Assembly: GCA_031257115.1 (NCBI GenBank)
Contig: JAIRPF010000165.1
Coordinates: 1-64,000 of the forward strand
Reading direction: 5' to 3'
DNA: 64,000 nt
DNA from: Accumulibacter sp.
GTDB lineage: Bacteria > Pseudomonadota > Gammaproteobacteria > Burkholderiales > Rhodocyclaceae
Positions 10,148 through 20,050 of this stretch are shown here, piece by piece; positions within the stretch are counted from its first letter, which is position 1, and each line of letters opens with the position of its first letter. A model generated the notes under the pieces. That model saw only the letters and a program-made list of their open reading frames with translations. It ran no database searches and had not been told where the DNA came from. A program made the translations under genes and the position numbers.

Positions 10148-11956
10148 TCATTGCGGCTTCCTTTCCTGCGGCTGTTCGAGTTCGTCGGGTTCCTGCACCA
10201 GCCAGAAACCCACGCGATGGCCGCTCTTGCCGGCGCGTCCGTGTTCCTCGCGGATCTCGGTCTGCGCCACGCCGTAGGCGAGCGCGCGCGTCTGTTCGGC
10301 GACGCGGTTGACGAAGTTTTGCGCGCCGGTGTACGTGGGACTCCAGGCTTCGACGCGAATCGCCGTGGCGTCGGAAACGACGCGGCTGTTGCCGACCTTT
10401 TCGAGCACGGCGTCGTTGCCGATGGCCTGGCCCAGCGCCAGCATCAGGTCCGGCAGGTACTGGCGCATCGCGGCGATCGCTTCGAGTCGCGCGCGCTCGT
10501 TGATGAGCGGTTCGAGCGCCTGGCGCGAGGATTCGAGTTCGCGCGCCACCTGCTGCGCCTCGGCGTTGGCGCGGGAGACGAGCTGCGTGAGCTTCTGCCC
10601 ATCGCTCTCTTTCTTCGTCCGCTCCGCCAGCGTCTGCCGCAGGGCGTGCAGCCGGTAACGCTGGACGCCCTCGGTGGCGACGAGCGCCAGCGCGACGGCG
10701 AGGAGCGCGGCGACGCGCAGGATGTCGGGATTTTTCCAGGGCTTGCCGCGCAGTTCGCGCAGTTTCAGGCGCGGCAGGCGATGTTCCTGATTCTGGGCGG
10801 CGGCCTCGCGCAACAGCGCCGCCCACAGCGCGTCCCAAGCGGCGTCCGCGCCGGTGACGCGAACCGGGTGGCCGCTGGTCAGCTCGATGTCGCCGGCGGC
10901 CCGCCGCGCGGCGTCCTCGTCGGCGGCGTCGAGGCAGACGATCCCGATTTCAGCGCGCGCCTCGCCGCTCCAGTCCTCGATCAGCCGGCGCAGCCAGTCG
11001 CCTTGCAGCGGGCGCTCCATGCGCCCCTCGGCGCGCGCGGCGGCGATCAGGCCGCGCCGGCGGCGCACGGCGACGACCTCCTCGCAATGCAGTTCCAGGC
11101 AAAGGCGCTGGATGTCGCCGTGATCTCCCTTCTCTCCGTCCTCCCCGCTCTCTCCGCCCCCCGCGTCCTCGCTGCACAGCCAGGCGAGCGGCAATACCGC
11201 GTCGAGTTCGATGCCGCGCGCCGCCAGCGCGTCGCTCCATTGGCGGTACTGGCGTCCGGCCAGCGCGGCGGCCAGCCAGCACCGCTCGCCGTCGACGAGC
11301 CGCCCTTTCCAGGCGCTCATCGGCTCGCTGTCGAGATATTGCAGCGATTCCTGCAATTCCAGGCATTCGTTCAACGCGGCGCGGTCGATCAGCGAGAGTT
11401 CCAGCCCCGTTTCGCCGTAGCGCAGCGGCGCGCGCCGATCCTTGCGGCGCAGCGCCTCCTCGGCCGCCACGCGCTCGCGGTCGGCGCCGGAAAGGTAGCC
11501 GCGCGCGCAGAGCAGCGCGCCTATCGTCCACAAGCCGCCGAATTCGGCCAGCGCCGGCTCCATGTCGGAGCGCAAAAGCTCGCGCATCTGCGCGTCGGGG
11601 CGCGGCCTGTCCGGATCGAGCGGCAGGTCGACCACCGCCGGGCGCATCCGCCGCGCGGCCAGCGCGGCGCGGCGCGGCAGCTTGTGGCCGTCCCGCGCCA
11701 GTTGTCCGCGCAGCCGGTCGATCGTCTCGGCGAGCGCCGCGGCGAAATCGGCCTTGCGCGACTGTCCCCGCGCGAGGATAGAGACGCCCTGCCGGTCGCC
11801 TTGCGCGACGGCCGCGCGCAGGCCGCCGACGTCCCAGGCCAGCAGCAGCCACGCGCCGCTGGCGCGCGGCAGTCCCGGCGACTTGCCGGCGACAGGTTCC
11901 GCCGCCGGATTCCTTGCCGCTCCGCGGCGCGAAAAAATGGAAAAACGCGGCATCAT
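10148..11956 (-). CDS. PilM/PilN-like (MshI-type) pilus biogenesis protein, actin-like N-terminus plus TM/coiled-coil C-terminus
   Basis: 602 aa from MMPRFSIFSRR; TM at DILRVAALLAVALALVATEGVQ then coiled coil. Confidence 0.6.
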   Translation of the reverse strand: MMPRFSIFSRRGAARNPAAEPVAGKSPGLPRASGAWLLLAWDVGGLRAAVAQGDRQGVSILARGQSRKADFAAALAETIDRLRGQLARDGHKLPRRAALAARRMRPAVVDLPLDPDRPRPDAQMRELLRSDMEPALAEFGGLWTIGALLCARGYLSGADRERVAAEEALRRKDRRAPLRYGETGLELSLIDRAALNECLELQESLQYLDSEPMSAWKGRLVDGERCWLAAALAGRQYRQWSDALAARGIELDAVLPLAWLCSEDAGGGESGEDGEKGDHGDIQRLCLELHCEEVVAVRRRRGLIAAARAEGRMERPLQGDWLRRLIEDWSGEARAEIGIVCLDAADEDAARRAAGDIELTSGHPVRVTGADAAWDALWAALLREAAAQNQEHRLPRLKLRELRGKPWKNPDILRVAALLAVALALVATEGVQRYRLHALRQTLAERTKKESDGQKLTQLVSRANAEAQQVARELESSRQALEPLINERARLEAIAAMRQYLPDLMLALGQAIGNDAVLEKVGNSRVVSDATAIRVEAWSPTYTGAQNFVNRVAEQTRALAYGVAQTEIREEHGRAGKSGHRVGFWLVQEPDELEQPQERKPQ

Positions 11957-13068
11957 CGAATCTCCAGTCGAGCCTCCGGCAGCGCCATGCCGGCAACGGC
12001 GGTGATTTGGGTGACGACGGGGCGAGGGACCGGCGAGGTCGGCGACGCGGGCGGCGAGGTGTCGTCCCAGGTGCGAACTTTGTCGCCGGCGCTCGCCGTC
12101 CCGTCGGCGTTGATCCGCTCGACCAGCGCCAGCAAATGGCGGCCTTGCGGAATGCTGCTTTCTCCGCACTGCGTCGCCGGGAAAAAGAGGTCGACGCTGG
12201 CGGCGCACGGCGAGCCGTTGACCAAGCCGTCGCCGGTTCCGTCGAGGCAGGTCACGTTGATCGTGTTCGACGAAAACTGCTTCCAATGGCCCTTGCCGGG
12301 GCCATTGACGAAAACGAGCAGACTGGCCGAAAGATTGACGCTGATGGGCGTAATGTTGGGAGGAAAGTCTTTTCCGGGACGACTGACGACGCGCACCGTC
12401 CACCCGCCGATCGGCACGCGCCAGTCGCCGGGAAGGATCGCGGCGGCGACGTCGGCGGCGTAGCCTTCGCCGCCGGGCGCGTTGTCGGCGCCCAGGCTGC
12501 CGATCGTCAGATGATGCCTGGGCAAGGGCGGCGGCACGGTCTCGCCATCGGTGACGAGCCAGCCGAAATTCGAGCCGTCCTGTGTCCCGTCGCCGTTTTC
12601 GTTGCCCCAGCCGTCGCGGAAGCGCCCGTTGAAAGCCAGTCCGCCCAGATAATTGCCGCGATGGCCCTTGACGAGCAGCGCCGAGGCGTCGTCCAGCTCG
12701 ACCTGGCTCGCGCCGCCCTTGTTCTCGCACTTCGCGCCGGGTTGCGGCTCGAAGATCGGCTTCAGCGCCTCCTGTGCCTGCCATCCGCTGCCCGCCGAAA
12801 GCAGTTCCGCGATGTTCGCCGGCAGGCGTCCGTTGTCGGCGGCGAAACCGCCCAGCGCCGCCGCGTCCGCCGGGCCGAGACGGCCCAGGATCGCGCGCTC
12901 GATGGCTTGCAGGCGCGCCCGCGTGTCGTTGTAGCGCGCTTGCGAGCGGTCGTCCGCCGAGGTCTCGAAAACGAGCAGCGTCACCGTCGACAGGATGGCG
13001 ACGATCACCAGGAGTTCGATCAGCGTGAACCCCCTGGTGCGTGGCGTCCGGCGCGTCGTCGCGGTCAT
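11953..13068 (-). CDS. Type IV prepilin-like protein (prepilin N-terminal cleavage/methylation motif)
   Basis: MTATTRRTPRTRG^FTLIELLVIVAILSTVTLLVFE. Confidence 0.85.
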   Translation of the reverse strand: MTATTRRTPRTRGFTLIELLVIVAILSTVTLLVFETSADDRSQARYNDTRARLQAIERAILGRLGPADAAALGGFAADNGRLPANIAELLSAGSGWQAQEALKPIFEPQPGAKCENKGGASQVELDDASALLVKGHRGNYLGGLAFNGRFRDGWGNENGDGTQDGSNFGWLVTDGETVPPPLPRHHLTIGSLGADNAPGGEGYAADVAAAILPGDWRVPIGGWTVRVVSRPGKDFPPNITPISVNLSASLLVFVNGPGKGHWKQFSSNTINVTCLDGTGDGLVNGSPCAASVDLFFPATQCGESSIPQGRHLLALVERINADGTASAGDKVRTWDDTSPPASPTSPVPRPVVTQITAVAGMALPEARLEIR

Positions 13069-13072
13069 GGCG

Positions 13073-13600
13073 TCATTGGGCGAACGAGGTGACGACGAGC
13101 GCCGGCCCCCGCGAATGGTTGTAGACGTGGTAGGCATAGAATTGCAGGGACTGTCCGGGCTTGGCCTCCTGGGCGAGGCGCGAGGCCGCCGAATCCTCGA
13201 TGTACGCGGCCAGCGCCTTTTCGCCGCCGTAGTCGATGCCGATGCGCTGGCTGATCGCGCCGATGTCCTCGATGCCCATCATGGCGAGCGCCTTTTTCAG
13301 GTAATCGGTCTTTTGCGGCGCGGGCATCGCCGCGAGCACGGCGCGAAAGCGCACGGCGGCGGGCGCGAAGATGATGCGCTGGCCGGGAAGCTCGGTGCGC
13401 GCGCCGGCCACCAGCTTTCTCAGGTCGATCTCCCGGTAGGCCGCCGCCGGATCGGCCGCCACCCCGGCCACGGCGGGCGCGGACGGCTGCGCGGAGCCGG
13501 CGGCGGGCGGCAGAAAGCAGAAAACGGAAATCAGGAGACACGCGGCAAGGCGCGCTCCGCGCCTTTTCCGCCCGCCCGACTCTTCCCGTCCCGCGATCGC
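13073..13600 (-). CDS. Hypothetical secreted protein of the pilus cluster (5' end uncertain, no ATG in frame near signal peptide)
   Basis: Signal-like ARLAACLLISVFCFLPPAAGSAQ; C-terminus lies 4 nt upstream of the next prepilin start. Confidence 0.45.
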   Translation of the reverse strand, partial: AIAGREESGGRKRRGARLAACLLISVFCFLPPAAGSAQPSAPAVAGVAADPAAAYREIDLRKLVAGARTELPGQRIIFAPAAVRFRAVLAAMPAPQKTDYLKKALAMMGIEDIGAISQRIGIDYGGEKALAAYIEDSAASRLAQEAKPGQSLQFYAYHVYNHSRGPALVVTSFAQ

Positions 13601-13880
13601 GCGCGAACCATCTTTCTCAGGAGGAAGGCTTATCCGGGGCGCTTCGCGCGAGTCTGAACCACCGCGCGAAGCATCTTCCTCAAGAGTAAAGCCAGCCTCC
13701 CCGGCGCGAAGCGCCGCAAGCCAGGCCTCCCTCCCGAGGGAGGTGTCGCGCCGAAGGCGTGGCGGAAGGAGTTGGGCGGTTGAATCGTCAAACACGGATG
13801 AACAGGAAACCACCGTCCCCGCGAACGCGGAAATCCGGTTTGCCACCGCCCTCGCCCTCGCCGATTCCATCCCCATCGTC

Positions 13881-13998
13881 ATTCCCGCGAAAGCGGGAAT
13901 CCAGTTCCTTGCCTCCAGCCCAAAGGGCTGCAAATTCAAAAAAGGATGCGGCGCTTCGCGCCGGAAGGTAGGCGCTGGATTCCCGCTTTCGCGGGAAT
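13881..13998. repeat. Module bounded by inverted dRS3-like 20-bp palindromes
   Basis: ATTCCCGCGAAAGCGGGAAT at 13881 and ATTCCCGCTTTCGCGGGAAT at 13979. Confidence 0.8.
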
Positions 13999-14282
13999 GA
14001 CGGGAACGCGCGCGCGCCGGATTCCCGCGTTCGCGTGAATGGCGAGGAAAAGGAACGGTCGGAACGGTCATCGCCTGAATCTTTTCGGGCACATTCCCCG
14101 CCGCTTGCGGCGCGCCATCCGCGAATACCGTCTTGAGGAAGAGATCCCGCTTCCTGCGGCGGTGAGCTTCATTCAAAAACTCCCCAAAAAGACTTCCGCT
14201 TTTCGCCGCGCCCGCCGTGGTTGATCGCCTTTTCATGCTTTTCTCCGTGGTTTCCGTTTCTCGCCTCGCCCGATCGCCGTTT

Positions 14283-15212
14283 TCAGCCGCCGTCGAGGCA
14301 CAGTACGTGGTCATCGGCGCCGCCGCTGGTGTTGAGATTGGGGCGGCAAGGGTCGTCGGGATTGCGCCCGCCATACACGCCGTCCTTGCCGAGATAGACG
14401 ACGCGCGGATGGTCGCCGTTGGCGAGGCCGAACAGCAGGAAGGGGCGGGCGTGCCGTTCCAGTTCGTGTACGTCGGCGCGGTAGCCGGTTTCCCAGCGCG
14501 CGGCGGCGCGCCAGCCGAACATGCAGCCGCCGCTGGTCGCTCCCTGGCCGGAGCAGGCCGCGCCGGCCGCCCCGGCGGCGCGGTAGCGCGGGCCGGTTCC
14601 GTAGGCCGGAACGTCGCGGATCTTGACGCCGATGAGCGGATCGCCAAAACCGTCCGGGCCGTCCGTCACCACGGTCTCGCCATCCGAGCCGATGGTGTCG
14701 ACGGTGCGGGAATTCAGCGCGTCGCCGTGGTCGACCCACAGACGCAGGTTGCGGTCGAGATAAGGGCCGCGCCAGCCGCGCCCGGTTTCCGGGTTCCACT
14801 TTTGCAGATGGGCCAGCGGATGCTTGGCGCACAGGATCGGCGCGCCGAACAGCAGCGCCAGATTGGCCGGCGAGGCGAACCAGGCGTTGCGGTCGCCGTC
14901 GGGCAGATGCGCGGCCCAGGAACGCAGGATGCCGTCGGCGGCCGTGCATTGCGCCTCGACCTGCGCCGTCGCCGCGAGGGCGAACGGCCCCTGTCCGGGA
15001 TAGAAACCCGTGTCGGCCCTGAAGCGGCGCACGGCGTCGGCGACGCGGCGCAGGTCGGCGAGGGCGATGTCGTCCTCGGCGGCCTCCTGTACGCCGTTGT
15101 ACGCTCCCCAGGCGGTGAAGGCGAGCGCGGCGAGGATGCCGCACACGACGAGCAGCTCGATGAGGGTGAAGCCCCGTGGCCGCGCAAGGCGCGGGGAAAA
15201 GCGGTTCCCAAT
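14283..15212 (-). CDS. Type IV prepilin-like protein; start uncertain (possible ATT or upstream ATG)
   Basis: RPRG^FTLIELLVVCGILAALAFTAWGAYN. Confidence 0.75.
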   Translation of the reverse strand: MGNRFSPRLARPRGFTLIELLVVCGILAALAFTAWGAYNGVQEAAEDDIALADLRRVADAVRRFRADTGFYPGQGPFALAATAQVEAQCTAADGILRSWAAHLPDGDRNAWFASPANLALLFGAPILCAKHPLAHLQKWNPETGRGWRGPYLDRNLRLWVDHGDALNSRTVDTIGSDGETVVTDGPDGFGDPLIGVKIRDVPAYGTGPRYRAAGAAGAACSGQGATSGGCMFGWRAAARWETGYRADVHELERHARPFLLFGLANGDHPRVVYLGKDGVYGGRNPDDPCRPNLNTSGGADDHVLCLDGG

Positions 15213-15471
15213 CGCGGCGGGTGGGGTGGGGGCGGCGGCACCCCCGGGCGAACAAGGGAGAGAGAAAGAAAGAAGGAATCCCGCCGTTCCTTGTTTCTTC
15301 CCCCGCCTTTCCGAAAAAATATTCGCCGCGCCCATCGTATCCGCCGTGCTTGAAACCGCCTTCTCCGCGCCTTTCGCCATGTCGCCGCGGTCGGAGCGTT
15401 TTTGAATCAATCGCCCGCGGATTCCCGTCATTCCCGCGCGGGCGGGAATCCATCGCCGACACATTTCCGTC

Positions 15472-15679
15472 ATCCCCGCGAAAGCGGGAATCCAGTTTGT
15501 TACCTCTGGCCCGACGGGCCGCGAATCCAAAATCGGATCGCGTGTATCCCGTACGCTTCGTTCGCTTTTTTGCGGGCGGGACGCCCGCGCTCCATTCAAA
15601 ACCTCCCTCACGAGAAAGGCTGATTCCTGCGGCGCTTCGCGCCGGAAGGCGCGCGCTGGATTCCTGCTTTCGCGGGAAT
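15472..15679. repeat. 208-bp composite repeat, inverted relative to 3601..3808
   Basis: Same flanking palindromes and internal gcgggcgggacgcccgcgctcca / cctccct / gcgcttcgcgcc modules in reverse order. Confidence 0.85.
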
Positions 15680-15812
15680 GACGGGGAAATTTGACTGTCA
15701 TCATTTGAATCGAAAACGTCCCAAAGGTTTTTCTCCGCGCGCTCCGTGTTCTCCGTAATCAATCGCTTTTTTGCCTCTCGCCGCGCCCGCCGTGACCGAT
15801 CGCCTCATCGCT

Positions 15813-16499
15813 TCAATACCCGCCGGTCGCGCCGATCACGCCTTTTTTGCCGAGGCCGAGATAGGTGAAATTCCAGCTCACTTCGAATGGTTTCCACCAG
15901 GTGACGCCGTTCTCGGTGTCGACCAGGCGGTTGATGCCGCCTTCGGGCGGGGCGACGCGCACGGTGTAGCGGTACTTGCCCGCGCCGTCGAGCTTGACGT
16001 TGGCCCCGTAGTGCGGGCCGAACTTGCCGACGGCGGGAGTGAGCGGCCCTTCCAGCTTCCAGTTGGAACCGGGCTTCTCCAGCGTGTAGGAGACATTGAG
16101 ATAGGGAATCCAGGCGAACTTGGAATAGCCGTGCGGATTGGCCGACGCGGCCTTGATGTGCGCGAGGAAATAGGCGTCCGATTGCTCGCGCGGCCGGTTC
16201 TCGCGCCCGTTTTCGAGGATGATCGGCTGAATGTAGCCCCCCTCGATGGTCATCGATTCGCGCACGATGCGCTCGTTGCGTTTATTCGCCAGCTTGAACT
16301 CCGTGGCGTGGCAGGCGGCGGACGCCAGTAGACAGAGGGCGAGCGCCACGGGGAAAACTCTCTTTTCCCTCTCCCCTCGCGCGAAAAGGGTCGGGGGAGA
16401 GAGCGTGCGGGAGACGGAAGCCAAGAAATAAAAACCGCCTCCGCGCGCCGCTCCTCCCCCGAAAGAGCGCTCATCGAATTTCCACATTTCCTTTTTCAT
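15813..16499 (-). CDS. P19-like periplasmic iron-transport protein (Tp34/FtrA family), divergent; N-terminal boundary uncertain
   Basis: FAWIPYLNVSYTLEKPGSNWKLEGPLTPAVGKFGPHYGANVKLDGAGKYRYTVRVAPPEGGINRLVDTENGVTWWKPFEVSWNFTYLG resembles P19 core. Confidence 0.75.
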   Translation of the reverse strand: MKKEMWKFDERSFGGGAARGGGFYFLASVSRTLSPPTLFARGEREKRVFPVALALCLLASAACHATEFKLANKRNERIVRESMTIEGGYIQPIILENGRENRPREQSDAYFLAHIKAASANPHGYSKFAWIPYLNVSYTLEKPGSNWKLEGPLTPAVGKFGPHYGANVKLDGAGKYRYTVRVAPPEGGINRLVDTENGVTWWKPFEVSWNFTYLGLGKKGVIGATGGY

Positions 16500-16775
16500 C
16501 TTTGCTCCATGTCCGGTTCACTCGCCGTGGCTGGCGTGTTTCCGGTTTGAACACACGCACCCCGGCGACAGGCACTTTCCCGAACAGATGTTCGTCATTC
16601 CGGCGTTTCGATCGCCTTTCGGGACACCGGCTTCCGCCGGTATGACGGTGTCTCTCTCTGACCCGCGCGCGGCGCGCCGTTCTTTTTCGTCTTCCGCTCC
16701 GAATCCGGTTTTTCCGCCGTGCTCAAAAACGATCTTTCTCATGCTTTTTCTCCATGTTCTCCGTGGTTGCTCCGG

Positions 16776-18200
16776 CTACTCGATGGCAATCGGCCCGAAA
16801 ATCGTCACCCACCACGAGACGCCGGCGAGCACGCTGCCGATGACGCCGGGAATGAGCGGCAGCGGGCGTTCGGCGGGGGGCAGGCCCTGTTCGCCGAGGA
16901 TGCGCCAGCCGAGGTAGATGCTCCACACGAAGCTCACCGAGAACAGCGCGACCTTGGCGATGTCCGGCGCGTTCTCGCCGAACACGTCGAAGGGCGGGAA
17001 GAGCTTGGTGCCCAGGCCGATGACGAGCGATACGAGACACACCGGCGCGTACTGGTAGCCGAGTTCGAGAAAGCGCGAATAGAAAGTGCCGTCGGCTTTC
17101 GCCTCGCCCGCGAGAAAGGACGAGGCGGCGGTCGTCAGGGTGAGCACGACGCAGGTGCCGAGCGCCCAGGCGATCATGTAGCCCGATATGCAGAAGAAAT
17201 CGAGCCAGTTGTAGACTTCGCCGCGTTGCGGATGCGAACTCACGAGCCAGCCCGGCGCGGCCTCGCCGATCCACGTCCAGCCCAGACCCAGCGCCCATTC
17301 GCCGACGGCGAGCCGCAGCGTCTGGTACTGTTCGAGAAAGAGCCACAGAAAGCCGCCGAGCGCGGCGCCGATGCCGATGAAGAAGAACATCACCTCCATG
17401 ATGTTCGGATTATGCTGACGGATTTTTTCGATCTCGACGCCAGGCTTGCGGAATTCGAGTTTCAGTCCGGCGGTCGGCTTGTCCGGGTAGACGCACTTGA
17501 AGCACTCGATGCAGTGGCGCGATTCGTCCTTGCGGTTGATGTTTATCATCGTCGGGCAGACGCCGCGCTCGGTGTAGCGGGCGAGATTGACGACCTTGCG
17601 CTTGGGCGTGAACTGCACGATGCCCATGCGCGAGAAAAGACCGAGCAGCAGGCCGATCGGGCAGGTATGCCGGCACCAGGCGCGCTTGCCGTAATGCGCC
17701 TCGGCGTTGCCGTAGAGAAAGCCGAAAATGATCGCGCAGGCGAGCGTGCCGCCAAAGACGATGGCCATGCCCTCGCGGTGCTCGCGCACGCCGATGGTCT
17801 GGCCGAGCACGGTGATGATGAGAAAGCTGACGTGCGGCGTCCACTCGGAGCGCAGCCACCACGGGATCGACCGTTTCAGGCCGGACTTGCTGGCCCATTC
17901 GGACGCCGCGCCCATCGGGCACATCAGGCCGCACCAGCTGCGCCCGGTGAAGATCACGGAAAGCAGCACCAGCGGAAACCACAGGCCCCACATGATGTAG
18001 TTGGAGAAGAGCGCGAAATTGGTGAGCGGCGTATCGCCGAGGACCGCTTCGTCGGTCGCCAGCGGCAAGAAGAGCAGCGCCATGAAATAGACGAAAAAGG
18101 CGACGTGCAGGTAGCCCAGGCAAGGCCGGACGCGCACGAAGAACGCTTCGATGACGTTGGCGGCGCGCGTCGCGTCGATCATGGCGGAAAGCGGTCTCAT
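16776..18200 (-). CDS. 4Fe-4S polyferredoxin, NapH/CcoG/FtrD-like membrane protein
   Basis: CGLMCPMGAASEW, CRHTCPIG, CIECFKCVYP plus multiple TM helices; start at MRPLSAMIDATRAANVIEAFF. Confidence 0.8.
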   Translation of the reverse strand: MRPLSAMIDATRAANVIEAFFVRVRPCLGYLHVAFFVYFMALLFLPLATDEAVLGDTPLTNFALFSNYIMWGLWFPLVLLSVIFTGRSWCGLMCPMGAASEWASKSGLKRSIPWWLRSEWTPHVSFLIITVLGQTIGVREHREGMAIVFGGTLACAIIFGFLYGNAEAHYGKRAWCRHTCPIGLLLGLFSRMGIVQFTPKRKVVNLARYTERGVCPTMININRKDESRHCIECFKCVYPDKPTAGLKLEFRKPGVEIEKIRQHNPNIMEVMFFFIGIGAALGGFLWLFLEQYQTLRLAVGEWALGLGWTWIGEAAPGWLVSSHPQRGEVYNWLDFFCISGYMIAWALGTCVVLTLTTAASSFLAGEAKADGTFYSRFLELGYQYAPVCLVSLVIGLGTKLFPPFDVFGENAPDIAKVALFSVSFVWSIYLGWRILGEQGLPPAERPLPLIPGVIGSVLAGVSWWVTIFGPIAIE

Positions 18201-18293
18201 TGCTGTTTCATTGGCGGACTGGAATGTTTTCGATTTGTGCGATGACGGCTCCACTCCTCCGCCATTCCCGTCATTCCCGCCACTTTCCCCGTC

Positions 18294-18687
18294 ATTCCCG
18301 CGAAAGCGGGAATCCAGTGCGTCGCCTCCGGCCCGAAGGGCCGCGAATTCAGAATGGAAGCACGGGGGGGCCGCCCGCAAAAAGGCGGTCGATGCGGACA
18401 GAATGCCCACGCCCCGTTCAAAACCTCCCTCTTGAGGGAGGTGGCTCGCGGCGGAGCCGCGACTCGGAAGAAGCCGGGCGGTTGAATTTCAGGCGTGAAT
18501 GTTCGATGAACGAACTCGATTCCGGCAATCAGGGGAATGATGGTTTCCTGTTCATCCGTGTTTGAGGGTTCCACCGCCCTATTCCTTCCGCCACGCCCGC
18601 GGCGCGACACCTCCCTCAAGAGAGAGGCTTGGCTTGCGGCGTTTCGCGCCGGAAAGTACGTTCCCGGATTTCCGCTTTCGCGGGAAT
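18294..18687. repeat. Composite mosaic repeat bounded by dRS3-like palindromes
   Basis: ATTCCCGCGAAAGCGGGAAT at 18294, ATTTCCGCTTTCGCGGGAAT at 18668; internal cctccctcttgagggaggt palindrome. Confidence 0.75.
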
Positions 18688-18849
18688 GACGGGGGGAGCG
18701 GCGGAAATGACGGAAATCGAGGGGCATTGGATTAAAAATCGATTCGGAATTCGGAGAAGGTGGCGGGGCGCCGACCACGCGGCAGCCCCGCCGTGGCTCC
18801 GCCGGGGGGATTGGGATCCCCGGCGGGGCCGGTTGGCCGATTCGTCCGC

Positions 18850-19833
18850 TTACGTCGCGCGGACGTTGTCGAGTTCGCCGAGTTCCTCGTCCTTCGTGTC
18901 GCCCGCGCCATCGACGATGGCCTGGAAGGCCGCCTGGCCGTTGACGCCGACGCCGGAGACCTTGAACAGCACGATGAAACGGTTGTACTCGTCCGGCTCG
19001 ACGTGACGGTAGACCGGCACGTTGGAGAGCGCGCCGATGATGTCCGGGCGGAACAGCGTCGAATCCGGGCCGACGCCGAAGGCAACCAGACGGTCGTCCA
19101 CGGTCAGCGCGACGCCATCGGGCGTATCGCCGGTCTGGAAGGCGTTGACGCGATTCAGGTTGGCGCCGCCCTTCCAGAACATCAGCGCGTCGCCGCCGGC
19201 CTCGGTGATCGTCGCGTCGTCCGCAAAGCCGCAGCCATTGGCGTCGGGAATGCGGTAGATGTTCTGCGCGGTGACGTCGTTGGTCTTGTCGTTGATATAA
19301 GCCTGTTGCGTAGCCAGCGTATCGCCGCAGGGCGAGCCTGTGTCGACCACGCGCAGGCGCGTGATTCCGGCGCTTTTCAGGGCCTCGGCCTCGGCGGCGG
19401 TCAGCACCGCATTGCCACCAGCGGCACCGCCCTGCTCGATCGATCCCGTCAGGTCTCCCGACAGGATCGCCAAGGGATCGCCTTCGAGGTCCGCGGTGGT
19501 GTTTTGCAGCAGCGAATCCCAGCGATCCGGATAGCGGCCGCTGTTCAACACGCGGAATGTCTGGATGCCCTTGGAGAGTTCATCCATCATCGCCACGTGC
19601 GCGGCGGCGGACGCCTTGCGGTCGGTGTCCTGCAGCATGATCGTGGCGGTACCGGCGATCGCCGCGAGGATGGCGACGACGACGAGCAGTTCGAGCAGCG
19701 TGAAGCCGCCTTCCTTCCGGCGGATTTGCTCGAATTTGCGGCGCAGGCCGCGCCCCTTGACGGCGGAAGCGTCGATGACTTGCAGTTTCGACTTCAGTTC
19801 GGCCCGCGAAAGGGCCATGAGTTTGCTCAACAT
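18850..19833 (-). CDS. Type IV prepilin-like protein with long (about 43 aa) leader
   Basis: MLSKLMALSRAELKSKLQVIDASAVKGRGLRRKFEQIRRKEGG^FTLLELLVVVAILAAIAGTATIMLQ. Confidence 0.85.
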   Translation of the reverse strand: MLSKLMALSRAELKSKLQVIDASAVKGRGLRRKFEQIRRKEGGFTLLELLVVVAILAAIAGTATIMLQDTDRKASAAAHVAMMDELSKGIQTFRVLNSGRYPDRWDSLLQNTTADLEGDPLAILSGDLTGSIEQGGAAGGNAVLTAAEAEALKSAGITRLRVVDTGSPCGDTLATQQAYINDKTNDVTAQNIYRIPDANGCGFADDATITEAGGDALMFWKGGANLNRVNAFQTGDTPDGVALTVDDRLVAFGVGPDSTLFRPDIIGALSNVPVYRHVEPDEYNRFIVLFKVSGVGVNGQAAFQAIVDGAGDTKDEELGELDNVRAT

Positions 19834-20050
19834 ATGAAGGTTCCTAGCGAATGGTCTCGGATTCCCGCCCAGGGAACTCCTGCTCCAGGTTTTAACGAAA
19901 ATTCCGGATCGCTCCGGATGTGCTCGCCGCGGCCCCACGCCGCCAGCCTGTAAACCCCATCCGCCAGGCCCGCCCTGGCCGGAAAGTCCGGTGTTGCCTT
20001 GGTATTGCCTCGATGTTGCGTGGCTTCGCCGTTGCCCGCCGCCCGACGCT

